From NCBI GenBank assembly GCA_018672315.1, contig CP076053.1:2653827-2717826 (forward strand): a stretch of 64,000 nt of DNA, in the 5' to 3' direction. Under the pieces are notes generated by a model. The model was not told the origin of the DNA. It searched no databases and saw nothing but the letters and a program-made list of their open reading frames with translations. This document shows, one piece after another, positions 8,592 to 17,006 of this stretch (positions within the stretch are counted from its first letter, which is position 1; each line of letters begins with the position of its first letter). This stretch comes from Nocardioidaceae bacterium. GTDB taxonomy: Bacteria > Actinomycetota > Actinomycetes > Propionibacteriales > Nocardioidaceae. The position numbers were made by a program, and so were the translations under genes.

Positions 8592-11108
8592 GTGAGCGCG
8601 ACGGCACCCGACGACACCGCTGCCCCGGCGGACGGTGCGTTGTTCGTCGACGAGCTGACGGTGCTGGGCGTACGCCACCACGGGCCGGGGTCGGCCCGCT
8701 CGGTGCTCGCGGCGCTGGAGGAGGTGAGGCCCGACCAGGTGATCATCGAAGGGCCCCCCGAGCTCGACGACCTCGTGCGCCACGTCGCCGATCCCGGTCT
8801 CGTGCCGCCGCTCGCGGCGCTGGTCTACGTCGCCGACGCCCCGCGACGCGCGGCCTTCTACCCCTTCGCCTCGTTCTCCCCGGAGTGGGTGGCGCTGCGG
8901 TGGGCGCTGGCGCACGGGGTGCCGGTGCGGTTCGCCGATCTGCCCGCGACGCACTTCCTCGCGCCCGACGCGGGCGGGGACGTGCCGGTGCTCCCCGCCC
9001 CCGGTGACAACACGGGCGACGACACCGGCGAGGGGCCCTCGCACCGACGGCGCGTGAGGCGCCGTTCGTACGCTGCCGACCCCATCGGCACCCTGGCCTC
9101 GCTGGCGGGCTACGACGACGCCGAGCGGTGGTGGGAGGACGCCGTCGAGCAACGCGCACACCGGGCCGGGCAGTCGTCGCTCGCGGGCTTCGCCGCCATC
9201 ACCGAGGCGATGGATGCGCTGCGCACCGCCGATGAGGAGGAGGACGAGGAGACCGACGCCCCGGCGACCGACCCCGCCAACATGCTGCGCGAGGCCGCCA
9301 TGCGCCGGGTGGTGCGGGCGAGCCTGAAGGAGGGGCGCCAGCGCATCGTCTTCGTGTGCGGCGCCTTCCACGCCCCGGCGCTGCAGCTCGACCGATTCCC
9401 GACGGCGGCCGCCGACAACAGGCTGCTGGCCAAGCGACCCAAGGTGAAGGTGCGCGCCACGTGGGCTCCGTGGACGGCCGGCCGACTCGCGACCGCCTCG
9501 GGCTACGGCGCCGGGGTCACCTCACCGGGGTGGTACGAGCACCTCTTCACCACCTGGCAGGCCGACGGTCCCCAGACGGTCGCGGAGACCTGGCTCGTAC
9601 GCGTCGCGCGGGAGCTCCGCGCCCAGCGCTACGACGCCGACCCCGCCTCGGTGGTCGAGGCGACCAGGCTGGCCACGACGCTGGCGGCCGTCCGCGGTCG
9701 TCCGGCCGTGGGGCTCCCCGAGCTGAGCGAGGCGACCCAGGCGGTGCTGTGCGACGGTGCCGAGCTGCCGCTGCGGTTGATCCACCGCAACCTCGTGGTC
9801 GGTCAGGCGCTCGGGCAGGTGCCCGACGGTGTGCCGGCCGTCCCGCTCATGGCCGACCTGACCCGTCGCCAGAAGGCGCTGCGCATGAAGGTGTCGGCGT
9901 CGGCGACGACGCTGGAGCTCGATCTGCGCCGAGAAGCCGGACGCGACCGGTCGCGCCTGCTGCACCAGCTGCGGCTGCTCGAGATCGACTGGGGTCGTCC
10001 GACGGAGACGGGCGCGACGCTCGGCACGTTCCGGGAGGCGTGGAAGGTGCGCTGGGACCCCGAGCTCGCCGTCGCCGTCGTCGAGGCAGGCCTCCACGGC
10101 ACGACGGTCCCGGACGCGGCGGCGGCGAAGGCCAGACGCCTCGCCGGGCGTACGAATGACCTCGGTGAGCTCTCCGCGATGGTCGAGCGCTGCCTGACCG
10201 CGGACCTCCCCGACGCCCTGGACGACGTGGTGGCGGCCCTCGGGCGGGCCACCGCGCGGCAGCACGACGTCGGCTCGTTGCTCGCGGCGATCGAGCCGTT
10301 GGCGCGTACGCGACGCTACGGCGACGTGCGCGCCGTCGACACCGCGGCGGTGCTGGAGGTGCTGCGCACGGTCGTGGCCCGCGCCACCGTCGGTCTGCGT
10401 GCCGCCTGCCACGGGCTCGACCCCGACGCCGCGGGCGAGCTGCGCACGCGGGTGGATGCGGCGCACCGCGGCATCGCGCTCCTCGGCGCGGAGGCCGACG
10501 GCGTGGGGGACCGGCTGACGGGTCAGTGGGGCGCGGCGCTGGAGGGTGTGGCCGAGGACGACGGTGTGCCCGGTGGCCTCTCCGGACGTGTCAACAGGCT
10601 CCTCCTCGACGCCGGTCGGCTCGCGGGCGAGGAGGCAGCCGTACGCCTCGCGCGCCGTCTCTCACCCGCGGTGCCCGCACCCGAGGCGGCGGCCTGGCTC
10701 GACGGGTTCGTCGACGGTGACGTGCTGCTGCTCCTGCACGACGACGACGTGCTCGACATCGTCGACGCCTGGGTGGAGGGGATCGACGAGGCCGCGTTCG
10801 AGGACCTGCTGCCGCTGCTGCGGCGTTCGTTCTCCCGGTTCAGCGGGCCGGAGCGCGACCAGGTCGGGCGCCGGTTGCGCAGCGGCGCCCACCGTCTGGG
10901 GTCGCGGCGAGGGTGGTCGGGGTCCGGCGGCGCGGGGGCGTGGCTTCCTGACGGCAGTGCTGATGCCGTGGACGAGGTGCCACCGGTGACACCGATCGAC
11001 GAGGACGACCCGGCCGAACCCGTACGCGGCGCGCACCTGTTGCCCGCGCACGAGCTGGCCGCCCTGCACGCGCTGGGCCGCTGGATGGGGCGGGAGGTGG
11101 CCTCGTGA
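8592..11108 (+). CDS. DUF5682 family protein (MoxR/VWA module)
   Basis: A protein of about 838 residues opening with the family signature VLGVRHHGPGSARSV and VIIEGPPELD. This is a TraB/ChaN-like start in which His and Glu residues may form a metal or active site. The rest is helical and Ala/Leu-rich with an acidic linker (EEEDEETDAP) near residue 220. DUF5682 proteins occur with MoxR and VWA genes, for example YehM in E. coli. Start: GTG 8592 is chosen. An upstream in-frame GTG at 8541 would add 17 residues without a clear ribosome site. It ends in a GTGA overlap with the VWA gene, so the two are translationally coupled. Confidence 0.85.
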   Translation: MSATAPDDTAAPADGALFVDELTVLGVRHHGPGSARSVLAALEEVRPDQVIIEGPPELDDLVRHVADPGLVPPLAALVYVADAPRRAAFYPFASFSPEWVALRWALAHGVPVRFADLPATHFLAPDAGGDVPVLPAPGDNTGDDTGEGPSHRRRVRRRSYAADPIGTLASLAGYDDAERWWEDAVEQRAHRAGQSSLAGFAAITEAMDALRTADEEEDEETDAPATDPANMLREAAMRRVVRASLKEGRQRIVFVCGAFHAPALQLDRFPTAAADNRLLAKRPKVKVRATWAPWTAGRLATASGYGAGVTSPGWYEHLFTTWQADGPQTVAETWLVRVARELRAQRYDADPASVVEATRLATTLAAVRGRPAVGLPELSEATQAVLCDGAELPLRLIHRNLVVGQALGQVPDGVPAVPLMADLTRRQKALRMKVSASATTLELDLRREAGRDRSRLLHQLRLLEIDWGRPTETGATLGTFREAWKVRWDPELAVAVVEAGLHGTTVPDAAAAKARRLAGRTNDLGELSAMVERCLTADLPDALDDVVAALGRATARQHDVGSLLAAIEPLARTRRYGDVRAVDTAAVLEVLRTVVARATVGLRAACHGLDPDAAGELRTRVDAAHRGIALLGAEADGVGDRLTGQWGAALEGVAEDDGVPGGLSGRVNRLLLDAGRLAGEEAAVRLARRLSPAVPAPEAAAWLDGFVDGDVLLLLHDDDVLDIVDAWVEGIDEAAFEDLLPLLRRSFSRFSGPERDQVGRRLRSGAHRLGSRRGWSGSGGAGAWLPDGSADAVDEVPPVTPIDEDDPAEPVRGAHLLPAHELAALHALGRWMGREVAS

Positions 11109-12340
11109 GCCCGCACGTGGACCCCGAGACCGGCGAGATCCTCGCATCCCGTGACCGGCTGACCCGGTGGCGCCTGGTGCTCGGCAGCGCCGCGCAGGAG
11201 TCGCTGGAGCCCTCGGGGCTGGACGACGACGTCGAGGCGGGACCCGACCTCGACGAGGACGACCAGCAGCGCGACGCCGCGCTGGAGAAGCTCTACGACG
11301 CCGACCGCACCGGCGGCCTGGCCAGGTCCTCGCCGCAGGTGGCGCGCTGGTTGGGCGACGTACGCACCTACTTCCCCTCCTCGGTGGTGCAGGTGATGCA
11401 GGCCGACGCCATGGACCGTCTGGGCCTGCACCAGCTGCTGCTCGAGCCCGAGACGATGGAGGCGGTGCAGCCCGACATCGGCATGGTCACCACCCTGCTG
11501 AGCCTCAACCAGGTCATCCCGGAGGCCTCGCGCGAGGCCGCTCGCTCGGTGGTGCGAGCGGTGACCGAGCAGCTCGAGGAGCGGCTGCGCGCCAAGGTCG
11601 TGCAGGCGGTCACGGGCGCGCTGCAGCGCTCGGCCCGTACGCGCCGGCCTCGCCGTCCCGGCGACATCGACTGGGGCCGCACGGTCGCGGCGAACCTGCG
11701 GCACTACCAGCCGAGTCACCGCACCGTCGTGCCGGAGCGGCTGGTCGGGTACGCCCGGCGTACGCCCCGGGTCGAGCGCGATGTGATCGTGTGCCTCGAC
11801 CAGTCCGCCTCGATGGGGGAGTCGGTGGTCTTCGGGTCGGTGTTCGGTGCCGTGATGGCCTCGATCGGCTCGTTGACGACACGGCTGGTCGCCTTCGACA
11901 CCTCCGTGGTCGACCTGACCGACGAGCTCGACGACCCCGTCGAGGTCCTCTTCGGGGTGCAGCTCGGCGGCGGCACCGACATCGGCAGGGCGCTGACCTA
12001 CTGCGAGGGCCTCGTCGAGCGTCCCGAGGACACGGTGCTCGTGCTCATCAGCGACCTGATGGAGGGCGGGACGCCGGGCGTGCTGACCTCCCGGGTCAAG
12101 GCGCTGGTCGAATCAGGGGTCACCGTGGTGGCGCTGCTGGCGCTCAGCGACGCGGGTGCTCCGGCGTACGACCCGGCGATGGCGGCCCTGCTGGCCGCCG
12201 CGGGGGTGCCGACGTTCTCGTGCGCACCGGACGCCTTCCCCGACCTGATGGCCGCGGCCGTGGAGCGGCGCGACGTGGCGCAGTGGGCCTCCTCGCGTGG
12301 CTTCGCGGTGGCGCAGCCGGAGACCGAGACCAGCACGTGA
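11105..12340 (+). CDS. VWA (CoxE/YehP-like) domain protein
   Basis: A 411-residue protein with a C-terminal von Willebrand A domain. The complete MIDAS metal site is visible: DQSASM (DxSxS), the Thr of GGGTDIG, and the Asp of ISDLMEGG. The N-terminal 200 residues are helical and charged, with a basic patch RTRRPRRPGDIDW before the VWA domain. VWA partners of MoxR ATPases use the metal site to hold clients. The GTG start at 11105 overlaps the DUF5682 stop. This is the last gene of the module; the next gene lies 57 bases downstream. Confidence 0.88.
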   Translation: MSPHVDPETGEILASRDRLTRWRLVLGSAAQESLEPSGLDDDVEAGPDLDEDDQQRDAALEKLYDADRTGGLARSSPQVARWLGDVRTYFPSSVVQVMQADAMDRLGLHQLLLEPETMEAVQPDIGMVTTLLSLNQVIPEASREAARSVVRAVTEQLEERLRAKVVQAVTGALQRSARTRRPRRPGDIDWGRTVAANLRHYQPSHRTVVPERLVGYARRTPRVERDVIVCLDQSASMGESVVFGSVFGAVMASIGSLTTRLVAFDTSVVDLTDELDDPVEVLFGVQLGGGTDIGRALTYCEGLVERPEDTVLVLISDLMEGGTPGVLTSRVKALVESGVTVVALLALSDAGAPAYDPAMAALLAAAGVPTFSCAPDAFPDLMAAAVERRDVAQWASSRGFAVAQPETETST

Positions 12341-12397
12341 CGCAGGTGTGACGTCGACCGGGTGTGCGCGGGCGCCCCGACCACTAGGTTCGGCCGC

Positions 12398-13885
12398 ATG
12401 AAGGACTACGCCGACCACGACGCCACCGCCCTCGCTGAGAAGGTCCGCGCGGGTGAGGTGACCGCGTCCGAGCTGCTCGACGACGCCAAGAGCCGCGCCG
12501 CGCAGGTGAACTCACGACTGAACGCGATCGTCGCGCCGGTCGAGCCGACCTTCCCGAGCACCGAGGAGCAGCAGGCGGGGCCGTTCGCCGGCGTGCCGTT
12601 CCTGGTCAAGGACCTCATGCAGGACGTCGCGGGCTATCCGACCACGGGCGGGTCGCGGTCGCAGGCGGAGGTGGTGCCCGAGGAGTCCGCGACCGTCGTA
12701 CGCCGCTGGATCGACGCCGGCCTCGTGGTCTTCGGCAAGACCAACACCCCGGAGTTCGGTGCCAAGGGCATCACCGAGTCCACCCACCTCGGAGTCGCGC
12801 GCAACCCGTGGAACCTCGACCACACCCCCGGTGGCTCCTCCGGCGGCGCGGCGGCGGCCGTGGCGGCGGGCATCATCCCCTGCGCGGCGGCCTCCGACGG
12901 TGGTGGCTCGATCCGCATCCCGGCCTCGGCCTGCGGCCTCTTCGGCTTGAAGCCGTCACGGGGGCTGGTGCCCTCGGGACCGACGATGGGTGAGGCGATC
13001 GGCGGCACGTCCACCGACGGCGTGATCTCGCGCAGCGTCCGCGACACCGCCGGGATGCTCGACGTGCTCATGGGACCGGCCGAGGAGTCCCCGTACGTCG
13101 CGGCGCTGCCCCCTCGCCCGTTGACCGACGAGGTGGGGGAGGACCCGGGTCGTCTGCGCATCGGCATGAGCGCCGCCAGCTCGATCAACGACGACGTGCA
13201 CCCCGACGCGCGCGCTGCGATGACGACCTGCGCGGAGGTGCTGCGCGAGCTCGGTCACGAGGTCGTCGAGCTCGACGAGCAGCCGTTCGACGACGCCGCG
13301 CTGGCGGCGGACTTCCTCACCACCTGGTTCGTCAACGCGGCCGTGACGGTCGACAACGCCAAGGCGGCGGCGGAGGCGGCGGGCAAGCCGGTCGGTGACG
13401 AGGCGTTCGAGGACGACACCCTGATGATGGCGGCGCTCGGCCGAGCCACCTCCTCGACCGACTACGTCAAGGCCATCCAGCGGCGCCACACGCACCTGCG
13501 CCGGCTCGCGGACTTCCACCGCGCGTACGACTTCCTCCTCACCCCGACCACGGCGACCCCACCGCCGAGGATCGGTGCGTTGGACACGCCGTTCCCGGCA
13601 CGACTGGTGCTCAAGGGGCTGCTGAAGGCGAGGGTGGCGAGCACGCTGCGCTTCACGCCGATCGTGCAGACGATCATCAACGACAACCTGGGCTGGGTGC
13701 CGTACACCCAGCTGGCGAACCTCACCGGTCGTCCCGCCATGTCGGTGCCGCTGTTCTGGGGCGAGGGCGACCTGCCGATCGGGTCGCAGCTGGTCGGGTC
13801 GCTGAACGACGAGCCGCGCATGATCCGGCTCGCCGCGCAGCTGGAGGAGACCTCGCCGTGGCGGGACAAGCACCCGGCGCTGTGA
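12398..13885 (+). CDS. Amidase signature family hydrolase
   Basis: A 495-residue amidase. The Ser-cisSer-Lys triad regions are seen: Lys in FLVKDLMQD, the glycine-serine loop GGSSGGAAAAVAAG, and the nucleophile region SDGGGSIRIPAS. The length fits the family. It would hydrolyse a carboxamide, but substrate cannot be told from sequence; GatA is unlikely because no gatB/gatC is adjacent. ATG 12398 is chosen over a GTG-type extension at 12362 in the intergenic gap. The stop overlaps the next membrane-protein gene. Confidence 0.9.
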   Translation: MKDYADHDATALAEKVRAGEVTASELLDDAKSRAAQVNSRLNAIVAPVEPTFPSTEEQQAGPFAGVPFLVKDLMQDVAGYPTTGGSRSQAEVVPEESATVVRRWIDAGLVVFGKTNTPEFGAKGITESTHLGVARNPWNLDHTPGGSSGGAAAAVAAGIIPCAAASDGGGSIRIPASACGLFGLKPSRGLVPSGPTMGEAIGGTSTDGVISRSVRDTAGMLDVLMGPAEESPYVAALPPRPLTDEVGEDPGRLRIGMSAASSINDDVHPDARAAMTTCAEVLRELGHEVVELDEQPFDDAALAADFLTTWFVNAAVTVDNAKAAAEAAGKPVGDEAFEDDTLMMAALGRATSSTDYVKAIQRRHTHLRRLADFHRAYDFLLTPTTATPPPRIGALDTPFPARLVLKGLLKARVASTLRFTPIVQTIINDNLGWVPYTQLANLTGRPAMSVPLFWGEGDLPIGSQLVGSLNDEPRMIRLAAQLEETSPWRDKHPAL

Positions 13886-14322
13886 GGGTGGCGGGGTCGC
13901 TCCCCGCGCGCGTACCTGGTCAGAAGCCGACCACGGCCGAGCGTGCCGTTGCCGGGGCGTACGCCGTTGTCGCCGTCGTCATGGCCGTGACGGTCGGGTG
14001 GCGGTTGGTGGGCGAGATCCTCGAGTCCGTCTCGGCCTCGGTCGATGGCCGGGATCCAGGCTGGCTCGACGGGGAGCCGGTCCTGTACGTACTGGTCCTC
14101 GGATCGTTGCTGATCCTCCAGGTCGCGCTGCCCCTGACCGCATGGCTGGTGTGGCGAGGACGGCCGGCGGGGCTGATCACGGCGAGTGTTGCGCTCGCAG
14201 TCTCGACAGTGCCGCTGGCACTGAACGGACTCCTGACTCCGGTGGTTCTGATCCCGTGGCTCGCGCAGGCGGCAGCGGTGGGGTTGCTGATCGATGCGCG
14301 GCGGACACGTGCCCGGCGATGA
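13882..14322 (+). CDS. Small membrane protein of unknown function
   Basis: About 146 residues with four predicted hydrophobic segments (VAGAYAVVAVVMAVTVG; LYVLVLGSLLILQVALPLTAWLVW; LITASVALAVSTVPLAL; VVLIPWLAQAAAVGLLI) and a basic C-terminus. No family is recognised. The GTG at 13882 forms a GTGA overlap with the amidase stop and is preferred; GTG 13858 would give a 28-base overlap. Coupling to the amidase is implied by position only. Confidence 0.6.
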   Translation: MRVAGSLPARVPGQKPTTAERAVAGAYAVVAVVMAVTVGWRLVGEILESVSASVDGRDPGWLDGEPVLYVLVLGSLLILQVALPLTAWLVWRGRPAGLITASVALAVSTVPLALNGLLTPVVLIPWLAQAAAVGLLIDARRTRARR

Positions 14323-14364
14323 TCTCGATTTGCGAGCGTCAACTGTCGCCGAAAGAGTAGAGCG

Positions 14365-15024
14365 GTGAGCAGCGCTTCCTCCGATCACGACGCGTCGCAC
14401 GTCCCGCCGCCGATTCCCGCCGGTGGTGTCGCCACGGTCCCGCACTCGCGGCTCGAGGACGTCACCGGCGTCGTGGTCGGCACCTTCGTCACGGCATTGG
14501 GTCTGACCCTGCTCGGGTCGGTCGGCGCGGTCACCGGAGGCACCGCGGGCCTGGCACTGCTGATCGGCTACGCGACGGGACTGAGCTTCGCGGTGGTCTT
14601 CGTGGTGCTGACGCTGCCGTTCCTGGCGCTGGCGTGGACACGGAAGGGACGCGCCTTCACGCTGCGTACGCTCGCCTCGGTCGTGCTCGTCGGTGCCTTC
14701 AGCGCTCTGCACGAGTCGGTGCTGACGCTCACCGACGACCATGCGTGGCACAAGGTCCTCACCGGTGACCTGATCATCGGCATCGGACTGCTCATCGTCT
14801 TCCGGCACGGGTCGAGCCTGGGCGGCTTCAACGTGCTGGCGCTGGTGGCACAGGAGCAGTTCGGGCTGTCGGCCGGCTACGTGCAGATGGCGCTGGACGT
14901 CGCCGTGGTGCTCGTGGCGTTCGCGGTCGCCCCGTGGGAGATCGTGCTGCTCTCGGCCGCCGGCGCCGTGGTGCTCAACCTCGTGCTGGCGATGAACCAC
15001 CGCCCGGGCCGCTACCGCGCCTGA
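14365..15024 (+). CDS. YitT/DUF161-like membrane protein
   Basis: A 219-residue integral membrane protein. After a polar head of about 30 residues the first helix begins (VVVGTFVTALGLTLL). The segments GAVTGGTAGLALLI and HGSSLGGFNVLAL carry the Gly-rich TGG and GGF/N motifs typical of YitT-family proteins, which have about five or six helices. Function in the family is poorly known (proposed small-molecule transport or sensing). The start is GTG 14365. The stop codon abuts the 21-bp repeat array that fills the gap to the convergent reductase gene. Confidence 0.7.
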   Translation: MSSASSDHDASHVPPPIPAGGVATVPHSRLEDVTGVVVGTFVTALGLTLLGSVGAVTGGTAGLALLIGYATGLSFAVVFVVLTLPFLALAWTRKGRAFTLRTLASVVLVGAFSALHESVLTLTDDHAWHKVLTGDLIIGIGLLIVFRHGSSLGGFNVLALVAQEQFGLSAGYVQMALDVAVVLVAFAVAPWEIVLLSAAGAVVLNLVLAMNHRPGRYRA

Positions 15025-15145
15025 CGCCCAGAGGGCACACAATCACGCCGAGAGGGCAGAAAATGACGCCGAGAGGGCAACAAATGACGCCGAGAGGGCA
15101 CGAAATTTCGTGCCCTCTCGGCGGACGTCTGTGCCCTCTCGGCGG
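15024..15145. repeat. 21-bp-period repeat array with a 34-bp perfect palindrome
   Basis: Four direct units start at 15024, 15045, 15066 and 15087 (consensus ACGCCGAGAGGGCANNAAAT plus one base). Two inverted units follow. The junction of unit 4 and the first inverted unit makes a perfect 34-base palindrome at 15089-15122. The array exactly fills the gap between the convergent yitT-like gene (stop ends 15024) and the FAD reductase (stop begins 15146). A hairpin here could act as a bidirectional terminator, but repeats of the same unit also lie inside the SWIM gene at 3484-3546, so the family is not only a terminator. Confidence 0.9.
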
Positions 15146-16378
15146 TCAGGCCAGCGAGCCGGCGAGCTCGCTCAGGTCGGCCGGCCGCGAGCCCTTCTTG
15201 ATGAGCTCCTTGGCCTTCTCGATGTCGCCGGCGCCGCGCCACAGCAGCACGCCGCGTACGCCGTCCTGGTCGGCGTAGTAGACGACCTTCGCGCTGCGGT
15301 CGTTGCCGTCCTCGTCGGTGCCCGACTCGCTCTCGACGTAGGTGTCGAGCGAGGCGTCCAGGGTTCCGACGGCCTCGTAGCCGAGGTCGAAGACGTCCGA
15401 CCAGAACATCGGCGTGTAGTCGTAGGTCTCGTCCGACCCGGCAAGGATGCGCCCCGCGGCAGCGCCCTGCTGGTCGGCGTTGTCGATGTGGGACACGCGC
15501 GTACGCCCCAGCACGGCGTCGGGGTAGGAGGCGACGTCGCCGGCGGCGTACACGTCGGAGGCCGACGTCGCCAGGTGACCGTCGACCTCGACACCGCCGT
15601 CCTCGGTGAGGTCCACGACGCCGTGGAGGAACCCGGTCGAGGGGGACACGCCAAGACCGACGACGGCGACGTCGGCGGTGAGCTCCTCACCGCTCTTGCT
15701 GCGCAGGGTCACGCCGTCGCCCGACGGGGTGCCGCCGGCGATCTCGACGCCGTTGCGTACGTCGACTCCCGCCTGGATCAGCCGGTCGGTGAGCGTCTGG
15801 GCGATCTCGGCCGGGAACATGTGGTCGGCCACGAGTCGGCCCGGGTGCAGCAGCGAGACGCGGCAGCCCTGCTGCTGCATCGCCGCGGCCATCTCGGTGC
15901 CGATGTAGCCACCGCCGACGACGGCGACGTGCAGGTCCGCGGGGGAGTCGGCGGCGTCGATGATCGCCGCGAGCCGCTCGTAGTCGGCGCGGGTGCGGTA
16001 GTAGAGGACGCGGTCGCCGGCGGGGAGGTCCTCGAGGGTGTTCGGGTGGGCGCCGGTGGCGATGAGGAGGCGGCCGTACCCGTAGGTGTCGCCCGAGGCG
16101 GTGGTGACCTGCTTCGCGGAGGTGTCGACGTCGGTGACCGGGTCTGAGAGGTGCACGGTCGCGCCGGTCTTCTCCGAGGTCTCCGGGTCCTGGTTCGCCA
16201 CGGTGGTGGACTCGTCGAGCCAGAGGTACTTGCTCAGCGGCGGCCGCGGGAAGGGCCCGTGCTCCTCGTCGGTGAGGATCGCGATGGTGCCGGTGTCGCC
16301 GGCGGAGCGGATGGCGGTGGCGGCGGCGTCGGCCGTGGGGCCGCCGCCGAGGATCAGGTGGTCGTAGTCGCTGTGCAT
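15146..16378 (-). CDS. FAD/NAD(P)-dependent reductase (pyridine nucleotide-disulphide family)
   Basis: A 410-residue reductase. The N-terminal FAD site reads HLILGGGPTADAAA, a variant of GxGxxA. A second Rossmann motif for NAD(P)H is VAVVGGGYIGTEMA, and the late FAD motif is VYAAGDVAS. There is no redox CxxxxC pair, which places it with ferredoxin/rubredoxin/putidaredoxin-reductase-like or AIF-like proteins. The C-terminal ~90 residues end in an acidic/Lys-rich tail. ATG 16378 is chosen; an upstream in-frame extension overlaps the divergent gene. It transfers electrons from NAD(P)H to an unknown acceptor. No ferredoxin or oxygenase partner lies adjacent. Confidence 0.85.
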   Translation of the reverse strand: MHSDYDHLILGGGPTADAAATAIRSAGDTGTIAILTDEEHGPFPRPPLSKYLWLDESTTVANQDPETSEKTGATVHLSDPVTDVDTSAKQVTTASGDTYGYGRLLIATGAHPNTLEDLPAGDRVLYYRTRADYERLAAIIDAADSPADLHVAVVGGGYIGTEMAAAMQQQGCRVSLLHPGRLVADHMFPAEIAQTLTDRLIQAGVDVRNGVEIAGGTPSGDGVTLRSKSGEELTADVAVVGLGVSPSTGFLHGVVDLTEDGGVEVDGHLATSASDVYAAGDVASYPDAVLGRTRVSHIDNADQQGAAAGRILAGSDETYDYTPMFWSDVFDLGYEAVGTLDASLDTYVESESGTDEDGNDRSAKVVYYADQDGVRGVLLWRGAGDIEKAKELIKKGSRPADLSELAGSLA

Positions 16379-16468
16379 GACCTGACCGTGCCCGGGCGCC
16401 ACGGGCACCACACGCGCCGCTCCGGCGGAGCGACCGTGGTCACGCGCGGCGGTTCGTACGATGACCGC

Positions 16469-16996
16469 ATGGTGCCGTTCCGGAAGAAGGACCGACCGTC
16501 CGACGCAGGGAGCAGCAGCGAGGCCGACCTCGCAAGGCTCGAGGAGCTCGCGCGTACGGATGAGGCCTTCGGCCAGGGGCTCGACGGCTACAACATCCTG
16601 CTCGGCGATCCGTCCGAGCACGGTGAGTGGGCCGACTGCCCGCCCCGCATCGGGCGGTCGTTCGCCGCCGACGGCACCGAGCACGAGTTCAGCCTGCTCG
16701 ACAACGGTGCGGTCGTGCTCTACACGCCGCTCTCGGACACGCCGTACGTCGTGGTCGGGGCGGACATGCGCGAGTTCTTCGCCCTGCTGCTCGAGAGCAA
16801 CGGGTCAGGGGTCGGGGCGCTCGGCTACGACCTGGACGAGGGAGTCGAGGAGCTGACCGAGCCTGAGGACGAGCTGGAACCCGACGAGTTGCTGGTGATC
16901 GAGCTCCTGCGGGCGGAGTTCGGGGTGACGCCGTGGACGGACCACCGTGCGCGGCTCGCGGAGCTGCAGTCGCTGCTGCCCGGGACGAGCGCCTGA
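16469..16996 (+). CDS. Hypothetical acidic cytoplasmic protein
   Basis: A 175-residue soluble protein with a basic head (VPFRKKDRPS), then a strongly acidic body and a very acidic stretch near residues 128-145 (EEL-EPEDELEPDEL). Segments such as NGAVVLYTPLSDTPYVVVGADMREFFALLLESN look like the core of a SMI1/KNR4/SUKH-like fold, but the match is weak. The ATG at 16469 fits codon use. It is divergent from the FAD reductase and converges with the GlxA-type regulator ten bases downstream. Function unknown. Confidence 0.65.
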   Translation: MVPFRKKDRPSDAGSSSEADLARLEELARTDEAFGQGLDGYNILLGDPSEHGEWADCPPRIGRSFAADGTEHEFSLLDNGAVVLYTPLSDTPYVVVGADMREFFALLLESNGSGVGALGYDLDEGVEELTEPEDELEPDELLVIELLRAEFGVTPWTDHRARLAELQSLLPGTSA

Positions 16997-17006
16997 CCGG
17001 CAGACC

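Noticed and set aside
15024-15145. A CRISPR array
   Set aside because: Units are contiguous with no variable spacers, change orientation, and there are no cas genes.
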